The notes under the pieces: model-generated
The model's input: only the letters and a program-made list of their open reading frames with translations
Told to the model about the DNA's origin: nothing
The model's database searches: none
NCBI GenBank assembly: GCA_943332745.1
Contig: CALQQQ010000077.1
Coordinates: 1 to 6,231 of the forward strand
Direction of reading: 5' to 3'
Length of the DNA stretch: 6,231 nucleotides
Source: Opitutus sp. GAS368
Lineage (GTDB): Bacteria > Verrucomicrobiota > Verrucomicrobiae > Opitutales > UBA953
Position numbers and translations under genes: made by a program
Shown: positions 5,152 through 6,231 of the stretch, piece after piece
Layout of the letters: the number at the start of each line of letters is the position of its first letter
How positions within the stretch are numbered: the first letter of the stretch is position 1

Positions 5152-6228
5152 TCAGCGGACCGGCGCGGGGCGCACGAGGCTGACGACATCGCCCGCCGCG
5201 ACACCTTCCTTAATCTGGGACCAACCGGCGTCGCTGAGACCCAGCTTGACCTTGCGGGCGTCCCATTCGCCTTCGGCGTTACGCACGTAAACGAGGCGAT
5301 CGGCGCCATCGATGAAGACGGCCGACACCGGCACGGCGACCTGACCTTTAACGCTGTCGACGGTCACGGTGACGTTGGCGCTGATGCCCGGGCGAACGCC
5401 GTCGCCGGAGGCGAAGGAGACTTGGGTCGGGAAGACGCGTAGATCAGGCACCTTGAGGTCGGCCGTGCCGAACGGGGTCATGAAGTTAATCTTGCCGGGC
5501 TTACGCAGGCTAGGGATGGAGTCGAAGGTCACCAGTGCGTCTTTCCCGATTTCGACGCGCGTGGCGGCGAATTCGTTAAGGTTGACGTCCACGCGCAAGA
5601 TCGACGTGTCGGACACCGTCATGATGAGCGTTCCGCTGTTGATCGACTGCGCTCCGATGACGATCTGGCCTTCAAGGATAGTGCAGTCGGAAACCTGTCC
5701 GTCGTGCGGGGCTCGGATGACCGTCTTGCGGACGTTCTCGGAAGCCTTATCGAGCCGGGACTGGGCAATCTCGCTCTGCAACTTCGCGACCTCGTAGGCG
5801 GTCTTGGCGTCGAGCATCTCGCGCTCGGAGACGAAGCCCTTGGCACGGAGCGCCTCGGAGCGCCGCAGATCGCGGGTGACCTTCTCCAGGGTGAATTTCT
5901 GCAGCTGTAAGGTACGACCAGCCTCATCCGCATCGGCCTTGGCGAGTACCGGGTCGAGTTCGGCGAGGACCTGCTCCTTCTTCACCATGTCGCCGGTCTG
6001 CACGTAGAGCTTCTGGAGCTTACCGCTGACTTCAGCCCGGATATTACTGTAAATCACAGCACGGACGAAGCCCGCGGCTTCCACTGTCTCGAGGATGTCG
6101 CGCTTCTCGGCCTTGGCCTCGAAGGCGGGCGCGAGCGACTGACGGCTCGGATTCTTCTTCTTAGGCCAGAATGCGAAGGTGAGCCCGCCGACGACGGCAA
6201 GGAGGAGGAATGGCTTGAGAAACTTCAT
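5152..6228 (-). CDS. MacA/HlyD-family periplasmic adaptor (membrane fusion) protein
   Basis: This 358-residue protein links an inner-membrane ABC permease to an outer-membrane channel. The N-terminus MKFLKPFLLLAVVGGLTFAF followed by WPKKK is an uncleaved membrane anchor or signal-anchor (about 4-21). Next come the first lipoyl half-motif (about 62-93, NIRAEVSGKLQKLYVQTGDMV onward), an alpha-helical hairpin coiled coil (about 95-168, rich in Lys, Glu, Arg, Gln and Leu), the second lipoyl half (about 169-190, with TVIRAPHDGQVS), a beta-barrel domain (about 205-295) and a membrane-proximal domain (about 296-354, with VAVPVSAVFIDGADRLVYV). This order is that of MacA. The start at 6228 is 3 bases from the window edge, so upstream signals cannot be seen; a slightly longer protein starting outside is possible but unlikely, since the anchor looks complete. 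It heads the visible operon, and the ATPase gene begins 1 base after its stop. A TolC-like partner is expected elsewhere. Confidence 0.92.
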   Translation of the reverse strand: MKFLKPFLLLAVVGGLTFAFWPKKKNPSRQSLAPAFEAKAEKRDILETVEAAGFVRAVIYSNIRAEVSGKLQKLYVQTGDMVKKEQVLAELDPVLAKADADEAGRTLQLQKFTLEKVTRDLRRSEALRAKGFVSEREMLDAKTAYEVAKLQSEIAQSRLDKASENVRKTVIRAPHDGQVSDCTILEGQIVIGAQSINSGTLIMTVSDTSILRVDVNLNEFAATRVEIGKDALVTFDSIPSLRKPGKINFMTPFGTADLKVPDLRVFPTQVSFASGDGVRPGISANVTVTVDSVKGQVAVPVSAVFIDGADRLVYVRNAEGEWDARKVKLGLSDAGWSQIKEGVAAGDVVSLVRPAPVR

Positions 6229-6231
6229 GGA

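Noticed and set aside
5151..5309. N-terminal extension of the ABC ATPase by 53 residues
   Set aside because: The extension overlaps the end of the adaptor gene in another frame and has no family similarity; the start at 5150 gives the normal N-terminus and tight operon spacing.

Overview
This is a 6.2 kb GC-rich stretch with tightly packed genes. The encoded proteins point to a Gram-negative (diderm) bacterium: two have lipoprotein signals, one is a predicted outer-membrane beta-barrel ending in Phe, and one is a periplasmic membrane-fusion protein. Several starts have no Shine-Dalgarno sequence and sit in a pyrimidine-rich context. The protein style resembles Verrucomicrobiota (Opitutae-like), but this is an impression from the translations and was not tested by any search.

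Layout: at the left edge a gene on the minus strand begins and runs out of the window (bases 1-111); it looks like the N-terminal half of the sulfur carrier ThiS. Divergent from it are two plus-strand genes for exported proteins: a lipoprotein cyclophilin-type peptidyl-prolyl isomerase (199-807) and a small outer-membrane beta-barrel protein (857-1381). A strong, probably bidirectional hairpin terminator (1401-1428) separates these from everything to the right.

The rest (1452-6228) is one five-gene minus-strand cluster, read right to left: a MacA/HlyD-type periplasmic adaptor, a MacB/LolD-type ABC ATPase, a MacB-type permease, then two tandem paralogous alpha/beta-hydrolases with secretion signals. 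Spacing is 1 nt, a 4-nt ATGA overlap, 8 nt and 8 nt, so it is almost certainly one operon that ends at the shared terminator. The first three genes form the inner-membrane and periplasmic part of a tripartite MacAB-like exporter; no TolC-like outer-membrane partner is visible. The two hydrolases are about 84% identical over their catalytic parts. One has a lipobox and the other an ordinary Sec-type signal, suggesting that the same chemistry is placed in two envelope locations.

The most interesting point is the coupling of an exporter with a duplicated, differently localised pair of secreted esterase-like enzymes. No CRISPR array, insertion sequence, tRNA or rRNA was seen, and no wholly novel system can be claimed.
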